DNA of 64,000 nucleotides from the NCBI RefSeq assembly GCF_021191695.1, contig NZ_JAIWPT010000001.1, positions 124,001 through 188,000 of the forward strand, written 5' to 3'. Both the position numbers and the translations under genes were made by a program. Below are positions 42,213-51,365 of this stretch, one piece after another; positions within the stretch are counted from its first letter, which is position 1, and every line of letters begins with the position of its first letter. The DNA is from Proluteimonas luteida (GTDB lineage Bacteria > Pseudomonadota > Gammaproteobacteria > Xanthomonadales > Xanthomonadaceae). Below the pieces are notes generated by a model, which saw nothing but the letters and a program-made list of their open reading frames with translations, was not told the DNA's origin and made no database searches.

Positions 42213-43813
42213 GTCGGCTGCGCCGCCAACGCGAGCGGTCCCGATGAGTCCGCAGGCTCGGTGAACTTTCTTTTCAGTCGGATGCCGATGACATCTGCGC
42301 CTGCCGCGTCGAGCCGCTTGACCGTCGGTAGTGCGTGCGGCGCATCGAGCAGCAGCATTCCCAGCTCGGACAGGGCGCGGATGGCGATGGCGGGTGCGAT
42401 GCCATGCGCGTCGAACAGGTGCAGGGGCAGGAACAGCGCGTGCCCGTCCTCCAGCGGAACGACCTGCTCGGACGACTCGACCAGGATCGCGGCGAGCGCG
42501 TGGCGGACGCCGGCACTGAGCCTGAGCGGCGCATTGAGCTCCCAGCGTGCGGTCGGAGTGGGCGCGCCGTCGGAAGGCGTTGGGGGTGCGCGAGGGGTTT
42601 CCGCGTCCGCCGCGGCGATCAACGGAAGCTGTTCCCCGTCGGATTGGGGATGGAGTGGCCGACTTGAATCGCTTCGGACTGGTGCCAGCGGGTCGTCCAG
42701 TGGCAAGACTGTCCCCCCCAGTCCGTTGAGCAGAAGCGCGGGCGAGACGAGCTTGACCGCGGCCAGCGCTGCGCTAGCACCGGGCGGACGGATGTGCCAG
42801 ATCGGTTCGTCCTCTGCAGTCTTCCGGAGCAGGTCGGCGTTCAGGAGCCGCGACAGAATGTCGTCGGCTGCGTCGGGCATGCCCGCGATCTGTTCGCCCT
42901 CGAGCAGGCGGCAAAGATCGCGGGCGGCGCCGGGCCAGACCAGGTAGAGGCCGTCGCGTGCATACCAGACGCGGGACTTGTCCTCGTTCGGACGCCAGGC
43001 CGAATCGGTGGCGACCAGCCGTTGCAGGCCATCGACCAGGTAGCGCGTCTGGTGACTCGCGTTGGCTGGCCCGGACGTTGGCTTGCCGTGCGCGCGCAGA
43101 TCACGCTCGACCACCAGCGCGGTCGAGCGTCGGACCAGGTCGTCGAGCACGTTGTGGCCGCGAAACAGGGGCAGTCCGCCGATGCTCGCGAGCATGTGCG
43201 GCACGATGAGGTCGTTGTCCTCGGCCAGGTGCTGGAGCAGGGCGTTCGGGACGACGTGCAGCAACACGAGCAGGCCCGTGCTGCGGGCTTCGGTCGCGGG
43301 CACGCGCCAGCGCACGTGGCAGGGCGCGTTGCCGCGCGCATCCAGCCAGGACGACAGCGGCGACAGCAGCGGGGGCCACGTCGCGCCGGCGTCGTCCACG
43401 ACCTCCAGGGCGACGAGCACGCGGTGCAGTTCGCCGCACAGCCCCGCGACGAACGTCGCCATGCGCCAGCGGGGCTCGAGTTGGCGCCGCGCGGAGATGG
43501 TCTGGCGCCCGGAGAAGATGTAGGCATCGGTGCCCTGTACCGAGAAGAAGCCGGTCTGCAGGCCCAACTGGAACAGGCCGCCCGGCCGGTCGAAGTGGTC
43601 CGCCGGCGTCGCCGGTAACCAACCCACATAGTTCGCGTATGCGTGGATCAGCGGGAGGACATCGCGCGCGAAGGTCGGGTGATCGACGCCGAAGCACAGC
43701 CGGATGCGAGCGATCAGCGCCTCGTTGCCCGCCAGAAGGGTGTCGACGGTCCGCGGCTCGGCGTTCGACAACTCCGGCGGAGATCGCGGGCCAGTCGTGG
43801 AAACGATGGACAT
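42206..43813 (-). CDS. TraI_2/MobH-like relaxase with atypical active-site region
   Basis: The 535-residue protein has the TraI_2 layout: an N-terminal relaxase-like domain (HAYANYVGWLPATPADHFDRPGG through ELHRVLVALEVVDDAG, WPPLLSPLSSWLDARGNAPCHVRW) and a C-terminal winged-helix region. MobH relaxases normally have a His-containing GGLxxHSLE motif and a HD pair (CHDIGK type). Here these read GGLFQLGLQT and CGELHRV, so the metal-binding residues seem to be missing. Position just upstream of traD is the normal one for this relaxase. A GTG at 43909 would extend the N-terminus over the end of the FlhC-like gene. Family placement is fairly secure, activity is doubtful. Confidence 0.75.
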   Translation of the reverse strand: MSIVSTTGPRSPPELSNAEPRTVDTLLAGNEALIARIRLCFGVDHPTFARDVLPLIHAYANYVGWLPATPADHFDRPGGLFQLGLQTGFFSVQGTDAYIFSGRQTISARRQLEPRWRMATFVAGLCGELHRVLVALEVVDDAGATWPPLLSPLSSWLDARGNAPCHVRWRVPATEARSTGLLVLLHVVPNALLQHLAEDNDLIVPHMLASIGGLPLFRGHNVLDDLVRRSTALVVERDLRAHGKPTSGPANASHQTRYLVDGLQRLVATDSAWRPNEDKSRVWYARDGLYLVWPGAARDLCRLLEGEQIAGMPDAADDILSRLLNADLLRKTAEDEPIWHIRPPGASAALAAVKLVSPALLLNGLGGTVLPLDDPLAPVRSDSSRPLHPQSDGEQLPLIAAADAETPRAPPTPSDGAPTPTARWELNAPLRLSAGVRHALAAILVESSEQVVPLEDGHALFLPLHLFDAHGIAPAIAIRALSELGMLLLDAPHALPTVKRLDAAGADVIGIRLKRKFTEPADSSGPLALAAQPTC

Positions 43814-43880
43814 ATGTGGCGTGGACGGAAGCCGAGGACCACCGACTGTCTCCGCACGCGCTGCGCCAGTCGCCGGATTA

Positions 43881-44522
43881 TCAGGCTGGATCGTCGGGGA
43901 TATCGGCACCGCCCCCCGGGGGCTGCGCGATCAGCAGATCGATGCCGAGCACGATGTGCCGCGGATCGACGAGGGGAAGTGTCGGAAAAGAGGTCTGCAC
44001 CCGTGGATCGGTGCGATAGCGGTGGATGATCTTGCACCACGGGCAGCCCACCGACTGGCTGCGTGGACCGCCGATGGCGGTGAGGTGCTCGCTATGGCAC
44101 TGCGGGCAGACCGCGACGGAGAAGCTGCGGATGCTAGTGATCCAGATGCCCTCGAGGTGCGCGGCCAGATCGAAGGCGCGATCGAACGAGATGCGCGGCT
44201 CCGGCGCGCGGAGGTGGCGGTAGTGCCGATATGCTGCGATCAAGGAACTGCCGGACGGCAAGTTGGCGTGGCGCAGGCGCCGGTAGAGCACCCCGACGAG
44301 CGATGCATCCGCGCGGAACAGGACGTTGGCCGTGTGGTACCACTCCGGGGAGTCGGGCGGGCGACCACGCGGAATCGACTGGGAATCCGGATAAAACAGC
44401 CGGATCAGTTCACGGCGCGGGAGGCGCGTGATGTGATGGACCGTGCGCACGCGCGCGCCCAGTTCGACACAGGCCTGCGCCAGTTGCAGCGCATGCAGGT
44501 GCCGGCGGGTGGATGTCCTCAT
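43881..44522 (-). CDS. FlhC-like transcriptional activator (SetC/AcaC type)
   Basis: A 213-residue relative of the flagellar master activator subunit FlhC. The helical N-terminus (ALQLAQACVELGARVRTVHHITRLPRRELIRLFY) and the body (WYHTANVLFRADASLVGVLYRRL, SLIAAYRHYRHL) match FlhC, and a four-cysteine zinc site is present (CPQCHSEHLTAIGG...VGCPWC). In SXT/R391 and IncC elements the FlhC/FlhD-like pair SetCD/AcaCD switches on conjugation genes. The adjacent FlhD-like gene supports the same role here. Confidence 0.88.
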   Translation of the reverse strand: MRTSTRRHLHALQLAQACVELGARVRTVHHITRLPRRELIRLFYPDSQSIPRGRPPDSPEWYHTANVLFRADASLVGVLYRRLRHANLPSGSSLIAAYRHYRHLRAPEPRISFDRAFDLAAHLEGIWITSIRSFSVAVCPQCHSEHLTAIGGPRSQSVGCPWCKIIHRYRTDPRVQTSFPTLPLVDPRHIVLGIDLLIAQPPGGGADIPDDPA

Positions 44523-44531
44523 CGCCCGTGT

Positions 44532-44816
44532 TCATGCGGACGAACGATGGACCGCTGCCAATGCCCCGGACAGGGGCAGTGGGGCAGCGAGCAGCGTCGC
44601 GAGATCCAGGCGGGGAGGAAACAGCGTCTCGTCTCGCACGTTGGCGACCACGGCGAGCACCTGTGGCACGGACAGGTCGATCAACATCTCCGCGAGCGGG
44701 GCGTCGAGCACGTATCGGCAACAGGCCTCGGCGTAGTCGTGCCTCAGGCTGCGCTGGATGGTCAGCAGCTGGGTCAGGTTGGTCAGCTGCACATCGGAGA
44801 TACTGGCGTGCCTCAT
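44532..44816 (-). CDS. FlhD-like transcriptional activator (SetD/AcaD type)
   Basis: A 94-residue helical protein with the FlhD pattern SDVQLTNLTQLLTIQRSLRHDYAEACCRYVLD then LAEMLIDLSVPQVLAVVANV. It ends 9 bp before the FlhC-like gene, so the two form one unit, as in SXT-type elements. It should form a heteromer with the FlhC-like protein to activate the transfer operons. The ATG at 44816 gives a normal N-terminus. Confidence 0.85.
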   Translation of the reverse strand: MRHASISDVQLTNLTQLLTIQRSLRHDYAEACCRYVLDAPLAEMLIDLSVPQVLAVVANVRDETLFPPRLDLATLLAAPLPLSGALAAVHRSSA

Positions 44817-44923
44817 GGCGGGTCCCTTGCCGGATCGGAGTCGCGGGGAAGCGAGATCGCCCATCGCTTTGCTTCAACATCGAAGGTGGACAACAACGTG
44901 TCCCCGGTCAACCCGGCACATGG

Positions 44924-44959
44924 ATGCGGCATTCGGTGCCATCCGAAACATGCGGCATT
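44924..44959. promoter_or_regulatory. Direct repeat upstream of the FlhD/FlhC-like genes
   Basis: ATGCGGCATT occurs twice, at 44924-44933 and 44950-44959, a spacing of 26 bp, about 110 bp before the FlhD-like start. Such repeats in the promoter of a master activator are candidate operator sites for an element repressor or for autoregulation. No binding evidence is available. Confidence 0.35.
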
Positions 44960-45009
44960 GCGTGCACTACACGTGTGGTCGCACGCGTCCGGGGATGGGG
45001 GACTTTGCC

Positions 45010-45031
45010 CCGCAACATCCTGTCGCGGGGC
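45010..45031 (-). terminator. Hairpin downstream of the DUF932 gene
   Basis: CCCCGC and GCGGGG enclose an 11-base loop about 20 bp after the DUF932 stop on the minus strand. No strong T run follows; it may act as a weak terminator before the activator genes. Confidence 0.4.
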
Positions 45032-45052
45032 AGAGTCTTGGCCGGGTCGCGA

Positions 45053-46117
45053 TCATGCGGCCTCGGTGATCGGCGTCCATTCGCTCCGGGACAGCTCGAT
45101 GAGCTTGCCGCCGAGCGCTTCGAACTCGGTGGCCCGATCGTAGTCTTCCACGTCCTGCGAGTAACGTGTCACCGCGCTGACCAGGCCGAAGCCGGACAGG
45201 TTGCCGTCGGCGATCAGGTGACGCAGCACGCCCGTGCGTTCGGTCTCGTTCATCCCGTAACGGTGGGCGAGGACTTCGACGCTCCTGACCGGATTGCCGG
45301 TCAACGGCACGTGCAGCGTGTGCTGCAGCTTCTGCGCCGCGTGCCGGAAGGTCGCTTCCGACACCGCGGCCTCGACCACGTCGCGTACCTTGAGGAAAAC
45401 CGCCTTGTCGTCTGCCATCAGGGTGTCCTCCTTGAACACGGTGATGCCGTCCGTGTCGTCACCGAGTACGCGACCCAGGTGGGTCTTGCGCAGCGAGTGG
45501 TCGGCTGCGATCAGGCCGTTGCGGCAGACCAGGCGGTAGAGCAACGGTTGCACGGACAGCGTGCCGCACCCGACCTCGGAGTTCGAGATCACGACCCCAG
45601 CCTGCACCATGTCGCCCAGGCCAAGGTCGTGTTCCAGCCGCGAGGTGACCGCTTTCAGGTACATCCGGGTCTCGGTGAGCTCGTGCGAGATCAGCTGCAC
45701 GCCCGGCAGCCGCTGAAGGATCGGCAGCACCTGCTCGGCCAGGTCGTAGTTGTCCAGGCGACGGAAGCGATCGGACAGTACCGCGCGGACCCTGCCGTCC
45801 AGGGTGCGCACCAGCCGCTTGTCGCCGTCGCCCTGCAGCCAGGTGTTGACGTTGCGGTCCAGCAGGTCGGGCTGCTCGCGCCGCATGCGCTCGAAGTAGG
45901 CGAAGGGGATCTTCAGCTTCTCGGCGAGTTGTCGGCTCGCAAGCGGCGTGACAGCGTACTCTTGAGGGCGCTGCGGCTCCTCGATGGTGAGACGGGTAGC
46001 GCCGTCTTCATCGGTGCGATGGTGCATCAGCGAGGTGGGCACCAGCAGGTCTTTCTTCGTGGACAGCTGGCGCTCGAGTTCTTCGGCCATGGCCAGCAGG
46101 GAACGTCCGGTCTTCAT
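45053..46117 (-). CDS. DUF932-family element protein
   Basis: A 354-residue soluble protein of the DUF932 family (plasmid/phage-associated). Typical segments are AVTPLASRQLAEKLKIPFAYFERM near residue 60, AVLSDRFRRLDNYDLAEQVLPIL, and the middle block SNSEVGCGTLSVQPLLYRLVCRNGLI. It is common on conjugative elements, function not established. The ATG at 46117 follows TTGGAG, better than an upstream start. Confidence 0.9.
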   Translation of the reverse strand: MKTGRSLLAMAEELERQLSTKKDLLVPTSLMHHRTDEDGATRLTIEEPQRPQEYAVTPLASRQLAEKLKIPFAYFERMRREQPDLLDRNVNTWLQGDGDKRLVRTLDGRVRAVLSDRFRRLDNYDLAEQVLPILQRLPGVQLISHELTETRMYLKAVTSRLEHDLGLGDMVQAGVVISNSEVGCGTLSVQPLLYRLVCRNGLIAADHSLRKTHLGRVLGDDTDGITVFKEDTLMADDKAVFLKVRDVVEAAVSEATFRHAAQKLQHTLHVPLTGNPVRSVEVLAHRYGMNETERTGVLRHLIADGNLSGFGLVSAVTRYSQDVEDYDRATEFEALGGKLIELSRSEWTPITEAA

Positions 46118-46225
46118 GTCGGTCTCCAACAAGGAGACGGGGCGCGACCCCGGCGGGGAAGCACCCCGTCGAGGTGATGGATCGGCGATGCCGATCCGGG
46201 AAGTGCGCGGCGATGCCGCGCGGAA

Positions 46226-47287
46226 CTAGGCGGTGACGGCAGTTGCAGGTACAGACCTGCGCGGGCGGGAAGGGCGGGGCACCGCTGGAACCCGGCTGGC
46301 CGCCCGCTGCGCCCAGACATCGCGCCAGTCGGCGCCGGGACGACGCGGTACGAAGACCTGGACCTGGCGGAGGCTGCCGTCTGGCAGTCGATCCCGGGCT
46401 GCCCGGCGTGCCAACGCATACGCGCTCGCCTGGCCGGCGAAACTGCCGTTGGCGTCGTTGTCGGCATAGATCGACAGGCGACGCACGTGCGCGGGGATCC
46501 AGAGCCTTTCGAGGTTGCCGGCATTGAGCGCGGCCCACAGCGCCTGGTCGGTGCCCAGATACACGGCCAGGGCGGTTTCGATGCCCTCGGCCACGGCCAG
46601 TTCCTCGCCGGACTCGAACAGCCGGACCGCCGCGCCGTTGATGCCGGACGACAGCAGTTTCCTGGCGTCGCGGATGGGCGCCTTGCGTCCGTCCTGCAGG
46701 TAGGTTCGGTGCAGCGTGATCGCGTGTCCGTCGGAACCTTGGACACAGGCCACCAGCGCCGGATACTCGGCCACGAGGTTCGATTTCCCGTTGGTGTCCT
46801 TCACGTAGTAGCCCAACGCGGGGTGACAGCGGAGCACCTTGGGGTAGCTGCTCAGCACCAGGCCGCGGCCGCGCAGGTAACGGTGTGCCTCGTCGTCTTC
46901 GACGATTGGCCGGGCTTCGTTCCAGATGCGTTGCGCCAGTCGCTTCATCCGATCGGGCGATGGAACGGCCGGCGCTTCTGCCATGGTCGGCGGATGGAGG
47001 CCGAAGTACTTCTCCAGTTCCTCCAGCGTCGTGTGGAAGTCCCAACCCTCCAGTGCCATCAGCAGCTTGAAGCCGCCCCCGGCGCCACAGTTCCGGCAGT
47101 GGTAGTTGCCTTCGCCGAATTTGTCCGTGAATTGGAATCGGTCGACGCCGCCGCACAGCGGGCAGGGCATGTTCCGGCGTTTCAGCAAGCGTGGTTCGGC
47201 GCCGAAGTGCCGCAGGATCTCGGTCCAGCGCCCGTGGGCGTGTTGCTTGGCGGAATCGATCCGCATTTCGTAGTCGCGGCTACGCAT
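46226..47287 (-). CDS. Primase-like protein: CHC2-type zinc finger plus Toprim
   Basis: The 353-residue protein has an N-terminal zinc-binding primase-helicase domain (MPCPLCGGVDRFQFTDKF, NYHCRNCGAGGG), a linker and a Toprim domain with the Glu in LAVAEGIETALAVYLG and the acidic pair in LSIYADNDANG. It could prime DNA synthesis on the transferred strand or during element replication. There is no helicase domain. It lies upstream of the DUF932 gene on the same strand, about 108 bp away. Confidence 0.92.
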   Translation of the reverse strand: MRSRDYEMRIDSAKQHAHGRWTEILRHFGAEPRLLKRRNMPCPLCGGVDRFQFTDKFGEGNYHCRNCGAGGGFKLLMALEGWDFHTTLEELEKYFGLHPPTMAEAPAVPSPDRMKRLAQRIWNEARPIVEDDEAHRYLRGRGLVLSSYPKVLRCHPALGYYVKDTNGKSNLVAEYPALVACVQGSDGHAITLHRTYLQDGRKAPIRDARKLLSSGINGAAVRLFESGEELAVAEGIETALAVYLGTDQALWAALNAGNLERLWIPAHVRRLSIYADNDANGSFAGQASAYALARRAARDRLPDGSLRQVQVFVPRRPGADWRDVWAQRAASRVPAVPRPSRPRRSVPATAVTA

Positions 47288-47635
47288 GGTCGCACCTCCC
47301 GGCTGCCGGGGCGGCAGGCGAGGGCCGACCGTCGGGACGGGTCGGTGTCATAGTCAGCTCCAGTGAGCATCCCCGGCGCCAGACCGCGGCATTGGCGCGG
47401 CTCTCCGGCGGTGCGGGGACGGATTGGCCCGCGTCAGGCGGGCGGTAAGGTCGCGATCGCCGCGCGGATGCGGGATCGTGGTCAGGCCGGAGGCGTCGGC
47501 GTCCGGTACTCGGCTTCAAGGCTGAATTCGCGCACGGGGCGCAGGTGATCAGCTACCTCGGAAAGTCCTTTCCCGAGCCGACCCGTCCGGATCGGTTCGG
47601 GAAAGGACGCCCACAGGCGTCCTTCCCGCCGCTGC
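47288..47635. other. Intergenic region with terminator of the GHKL gene
   Basis: About 350 bp without a supported gene. At 47599-47627, just beyond the stop of the GHKL ATPase gene, GGACGCC and GGCGTCC flank a CACA loop, with partial extension of the stem; this is a likely rho-independent-type terminator for the leftward gene. The rest should contain the promoter of the primase-like gene. Confidence 0.55.
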
Positions 47636-49222
47636 CTACTCGACCAGTTCGATCGAGGGCGCGGTCTCTCCCGCCTCCACGGCCAGCCGGAACGACTTGC
47701 CGTGAAGGATCGGATACCGGCCGAGCGCCAGCGTCTGCATCAGCGAACGCAGCGTGTGCGCGGGGTCGGTCGAGCGCAGACGGAGGATCACGCCAGCCAG
47801 TTCGTCGCGATCGGCGTCCAGCTCGTACTCCCGGAAGCGCTCGTTATCATCGATGTAGCGCGACGCCTGACGCACGCCTTCTCCCGTCGTCTCGTTCGCC
47901 GGCACGAACAGCGTCCCACGGTGGTAGACCGCCTCGTCTCCGATGTCGGCTGCCTCATCGCCGATCTGCAGGCGCACTGCAAAGCAGAGGATCAGGTCCG
48001 TCGACACCCAGATGCCGTCGAACCGCGAGTGCAGCGGCTCGCCGACGGGTTCCACGATCGGCGTTTCGCCGCACAGCGACCGGATGCTGGCGTGTACCCA
48101 GTGGTCCGGATGCAGCGTCCTGTGCATATAGACCAGGAACCCCTTCGCACGTGCGTACATCCACTGGGCGACGGTCGTGTCGTCGAGATAGTCCAGATCG
48201 GCAAGCAGCACGCGTCCGTTCTCGATGTTCTGCCGGTCGGGCGGATCGACATGGTCGTCGAGGATCTCGTCGTGGTCGCTCAGGATGGGATATCCGGTCA
48301 GCGAGGCGAACGCACCGCGCGGAAGCACGTCGAGATCGTTCAACAGGTCCAGATGGTCGAACTCGCGCATCGGCCCGTAGAAGCGGTCGACGAACTCGCG
48401 TGGCGGCAACCGGTGCTTGGCGACTTCCAGGATGGCCCGCCACTGGTGCCGGATCTCCTTGCAAACGAGCTTGGCCTGTTCGCACTCGTCGATCAGCTGA
48501 TCGCGGTCGGGCAGGCGCGCCATGAACTTCGCGGGGTCCAGATGCACGACGTTGACATGCCCTGGGCCGTACAGGCTTGGTCCGAGCACCTTGAATCCCT
48601 GGAGGAACACCAGCGTGTTGGGCGAGTAGTTGCCGCTGGCGGTCCCTGCCAGATGCACGTCGCCGATGGTGGTCGGTATGGTCGACAGCGCCTCTGGCGC
48701 GTGCGGGCGTTCCAGTTCCTTGCCGTTGAAGACCACCGGAATCGGGAATCCGACGCAGAGCCGGCTCATGCGATAGTCGAGATCGGGCAGTTCGACACCA
48801 TGCAACTCGACATGCGTGCCCGCTATGGGGTCGCGACTGTCCCGATGTACGTCCAGCGGTGTCCGGGCCAGTGCCGTCGCCGTCATGAAATCCATGAAGT
48901 GCTCGCCGGAGCGGACAATGCAGCGGGTCGCCGCGTACAGGCACTTCGAGAATCCCACCCCGAACGGATGCTCCTGTTCGCGCAGGGAAGCGTCCCACCC
49001 AGATTCGTGGAGTTCGAACAGGGACTGGAAGTCCTTGACGCCGCATCCATCGTCCTCGACCCGCAGCACGCGAGTGGCGGGATCGTAGTCGACGACGGCC
49101 CGACTGGCACCGGCGCGACGCGCGTTCTGCAGCAGCTCCGACACCAGGGTGTAGCGATCGGTGAATCCATAGCGCTGGTTGCGCAGCGCGCCTGCTTCGT
49201 TGACGTGGACTTGAACTTGCAT
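47636..49222 (-). CDS. GHKL (HSP90/histidine-kinase-like) ATPase
   Basis: The 528-residue protein has a GHKL nucleotide-binding fold: N box SELLQNARRAGASRAV, G1 box VEDDGCGVKDF and G2 box FGVGFSKCL, all near the N-terminus (residues 25-120). The rest has no recognised domain. It is not a sensor kinase, as it lacks a His box and membrane helices. Similar stand-alone ATPases occur on conjugative elements without known function. RBS GGAGAAACCTC precedes the ATG. Confidence 0.88.
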   Translation of the reverse strand: MQVQVHVNEAGALRNQRYGFTDRYTLVSELLQNARRAGASRAVVDYDPATRVLRVEDDGCGVKDFQSLFELHESGWDASLREQEHPFGVGFSKCLYAATRCIVRSGEHFMDFMTATALARTPLDVHRDSRDPIAGTHVELHGVELPDLDYRMSRLCVGFPIPVVFNGKELERPHAPEALSTIPTTIGDVHLAGTASGNYSPNTLVFLQGFKVLGPSLYGPGHVNVVHLDPAKFMARLPDRDQLIDECEQAKLVCKEIRHQWRAILEVAKHRLPPREFVDRFYGPMREFDHLDLLNDLDVLPRGAFASLTGYPILSDHDEILDDHVDPPDRQNIENGRVLLADLDYLDDTTVAQWMYARAKGFLVYMHRTLHPDHWVHASIRSLCGETPIVEPVGEPLHSRFDGIWVSTDLILCFAVRLQIGDEAADIGDEAVYHRGTLFVPANETTGEGVRQASRYIDDNERFREYELDADRDELAGVILRLRSTDPAHTLRSLMQTLALGRYPILHGKSFRLAVEAGETAPSIELVE

Positions 49223-49279
49223 GAGGTTTCTCCAGGAGTTGAAGCCCGGGCGGATGAGACGCGGCCCGGGCGTGGGAGG

Positions 49280-49591
49280 TCAGTGGTGCGCCGGCGGCGT
49301 GTAGAGCTGGCCGTAGCGCAGGGCGTCGATCAGTGGGTGCGCGAGGAACTCGTCGCAGGCCACGACGGCCGTGTTGACGACGTTGCCTTGATCGTCCAGG
49401 CGGTCGATCCGGCAGCCCTGCGCGATCCAATGGATCTGGTAGCGAAGGCGGTCGGCGCCGACGATGACGAACGTGCGCCGGGCATGACCGGTGATCAGTT
49501 CGCTTTCCCGCAGGTAGTGGTCGAGCTGCTCCGGCGTTCGCACGGCCAGCAAGGAGCCCCGCGGCGAAGGGGGCGCAAGGTAGAAGCGCAT
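49280..49591 (-). CDS. Hypothetical element protein, 103 residues
   Basis: A small soluble protein starting MRFYLAPPSPRGSLLAVRTP, with a beta-rich core (TFVIVGADRLRYQIHWIAQG). It lies between two element genes on the same strand, 57 bp before the GHKL gene. No family is recognised. Coding status is supported by tight packing and a GGAG-like sequence before the ATG. Confidence 0.72.
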   Translation of the reverse strand: MRFYLAPPSPRGSLLAVRTPEQLDHYLRESELITGHARRTFVIVGADRLRYQIHWIAQGCRIDRLDDQGNVVNTAVVACDEFLAHPLIDALRYGQLYTPPAHH

Positions 49592-49650
49592 TTCGGTCTC
49601 CGTGAACGGAGCGCCCGGACATTGCGTCGCGGGCGCGGGGAGCGGCCGGA

Positions 49651-50190
49651 TCAGCCGAACAGGTCGCCCTGGTCCTTGATCCGCTTCAGTTGCTCGTTGA
49701 TCCACTGCGGATTGCGCGCGAGTCGCTCGTGAACCCACTCGGGCCGTGTCACGACCGCTTGCCGCACCCAGTCCGGGTAGCGCTCGAGCGAGGCGGCGAG
49801 CCATCGCCGCAGCTTGACCCGGATGCAATCGCGGACTTCCTCGACATCCACCTGTCCGCAGTACGGAATGGGTGACAGGCGGTTGCAGGCGACGACGCGC
49901 ACGCAGTTCGCAAACGAGAACGGCTCGGCATCCTTGTCCGGATCGGAGAAGATCCATCGCAGCGTGTCGAACTTGTCGGCAAGCGGCTGTTCCGGATCGG
50001 CCAGGTCCTCGACTTCTTTCAGCATTCGCCAGTGGAGGTAGACAATGTCCTCGTCTGTCCAGGCGTTCGGCTCGCCGTCGTCGTCGTCGGCGAGCGGGTC
50101 GAAAGCGAGCGCTTGGGCAGGTGCGGGGAAGGGCGGGTGGCGTTCGAGCGCCGGGAGATGCGATGGACCAGCCAGGGTCGATGTGAGCAT
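49651..50190 (-). CDS. Hypothetical element protein, 179 residues
   Basis: A soluble acidic protein with a proline-rich N-terminus, a central DDDDGEPNAWTDEDIVYLHWRML segment and a helical C-terminus (WLAASLERYPDWVRQAVVTRPEWVHERL). It is the first gene of the leftward set GHKL-hyp-hyp. The ATG follows CTGGAGG. I do not recognise the family. Confidence 0.75.
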   Translation of the reverse strand: MLTSTLAGPSHLPALERHPPFPAPAQALAFDPLADDDDGEPNAWTDEDIVYLHWRMLKEVEDLADPEQPLADKFDTLRWIFSDPDKDAEPFSFANCVRVVACNRLSPIPYCGQVDVEEVRDCIRVKLRRWLAASLERYPDWVRQAVVTRPEWVHERLARNPQWINEQLKRIKDQGDLFG

Positions 50191-50624
50191 GTGGGCCTCC
50201 AGGAGGTGACGCGGAGGCCAAGCGCCCGTGAGGGCGTGGGCCCTCGCAGGGTGGGATGGGAACGACAGCCGGGAACGGCGGTGGGGACTAAGAGGCTGGC
50301 TTGGTCGGGAAGAGCCCCGCCGTCGGCATGCCAGCGGCCGATGGAACAGCGCTAGGAGGGTGCTTTCGAGTGCGGCTCGAAAGCATCCTGCGGCCCGCAT
50401 CGCCGGTGCGACGGGCGAGGGTCTCGGTGGAAGTGCTCTCCAGGGCTGGCCGGCAACGACGCAGGGCCAGCTGCTGCGTGGGTCGACGTTAGGCCGGGTT
50501 CCGAGGATGGGTCAACGGGCCGGAACGCGCTGATGGCGAAACGAGCGCCCATCCGTGTTCATTCCGCATGACCGTCGGACCTGCGCGTCGGCAGCATGGA
50601 TGCCCGTCTTCCGGGAGCGTCGTC
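50191..50624. other. Divergent intergenic region
   Basis: About 430 bp between the leftward hypothetical gene and the rightward AcaB-like gene. It should contain both promoters. I see several short GC-rich inverted repeats but none strong enough to call an operator or oriT. Confidence 0.4.
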
Positions 50625-51365
50625 ATGACAGAGGCCGGCTCGGCTTCCCAAGGCGTGCAGATCGTGCGGCTGGACCAGGGTGGCGTGAACGCACGCATTC
50701 TGGCCCGCGAGGCCAAGGCCGACTTCCGTCGGGTCGAGGCCGCCAGCGTCAAGATCGCCACGCGGTTCTACAGCGCCGAGGGCAAGCGCATCTTCGTGCG
50801 CATGTTCGCCACGCTTCAGCTCAACACCTACTTCATCTCGGTGATCGCGCGCACGCGGCTGGATCACGAGGACATCCAAAAGATCGAGTTGGCACTGCGC
50901 GATCGGATGGAGGCGGCCGCACAGCAACTCGACCATGCCATCGATGGGGCAGAGGCCCTGTTCGCAGCGCATGGGATCAACGCCGCGGCGACGTACGACG
51001 CGCAGCCGCTGGAGGTCGAGGTCGGGGTCCTGTCATCGATGGGTCGCCGGTATCTCGAACTGATCGGCAAGCTGGACCAGCTGATGCCGCTGCTGCAGAC
51101 GCTGGAGATCCACGAGGTCATCACCACCGACGCGTTGGACGTGCAGCGCGCCAGCCTCAAGCGCCAAGTGCGAGACGTGGCGAATGCGGCTCGCAGCCTG
51201 GCGATGGGACTGCGGCGCAGGATGAATGGCGAAGCGCGTGCAGCGCACGTCGCGCCACGCGCGGAAGTGGGCGGCGAGGCCGGTACAGACGTCCCTCAGA
51301 ATGTGCCCGAAGACGAGGACGTCGCGGAGTCGTCTTCACTGCCGGAAGATCGCGCGTCGGCGTAG
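50625..51365 (+). CDS. AcaB-like (former DUF1845) protein
   Basis: A 246-residue mostly helical protein. The N-terminal block NARILAREAKADFRRVEAASVKIATRFYS and the next block GKRIFVRMFATLQLNTYFISVIART are strongly reminiscent of the DUF1845 family, now linked to AcaB, a regulator described in IncC-type elements. The C-terminus is acidic and probably disordered. GGGAGCG precedes the ATG at 50625. The regulatory role is inferred from the family; I cannot verify it by alignment. Confidence 0.72.
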   Translation: MTEAGSASQGVQIVRLDQGGVNARILAREAKADFRRVEAASVKIATRFYSAEGKRIFVRMFATLQLNTYFISVIARTRLDHEDIQKIELALRDRMEAAAQQLDHAIDGAEALFAAHGINAAATYDAQPLEVEVGVLSSMGRRYLELIGKLDQLMPLLQTLEIHEVITTDALDVQRASLKRQVRDVANAARSLAMGLRRRMNGEARAAHVAPRAEVGGEAGTDVPQNVPEDEDVAESSSLPEDRASA

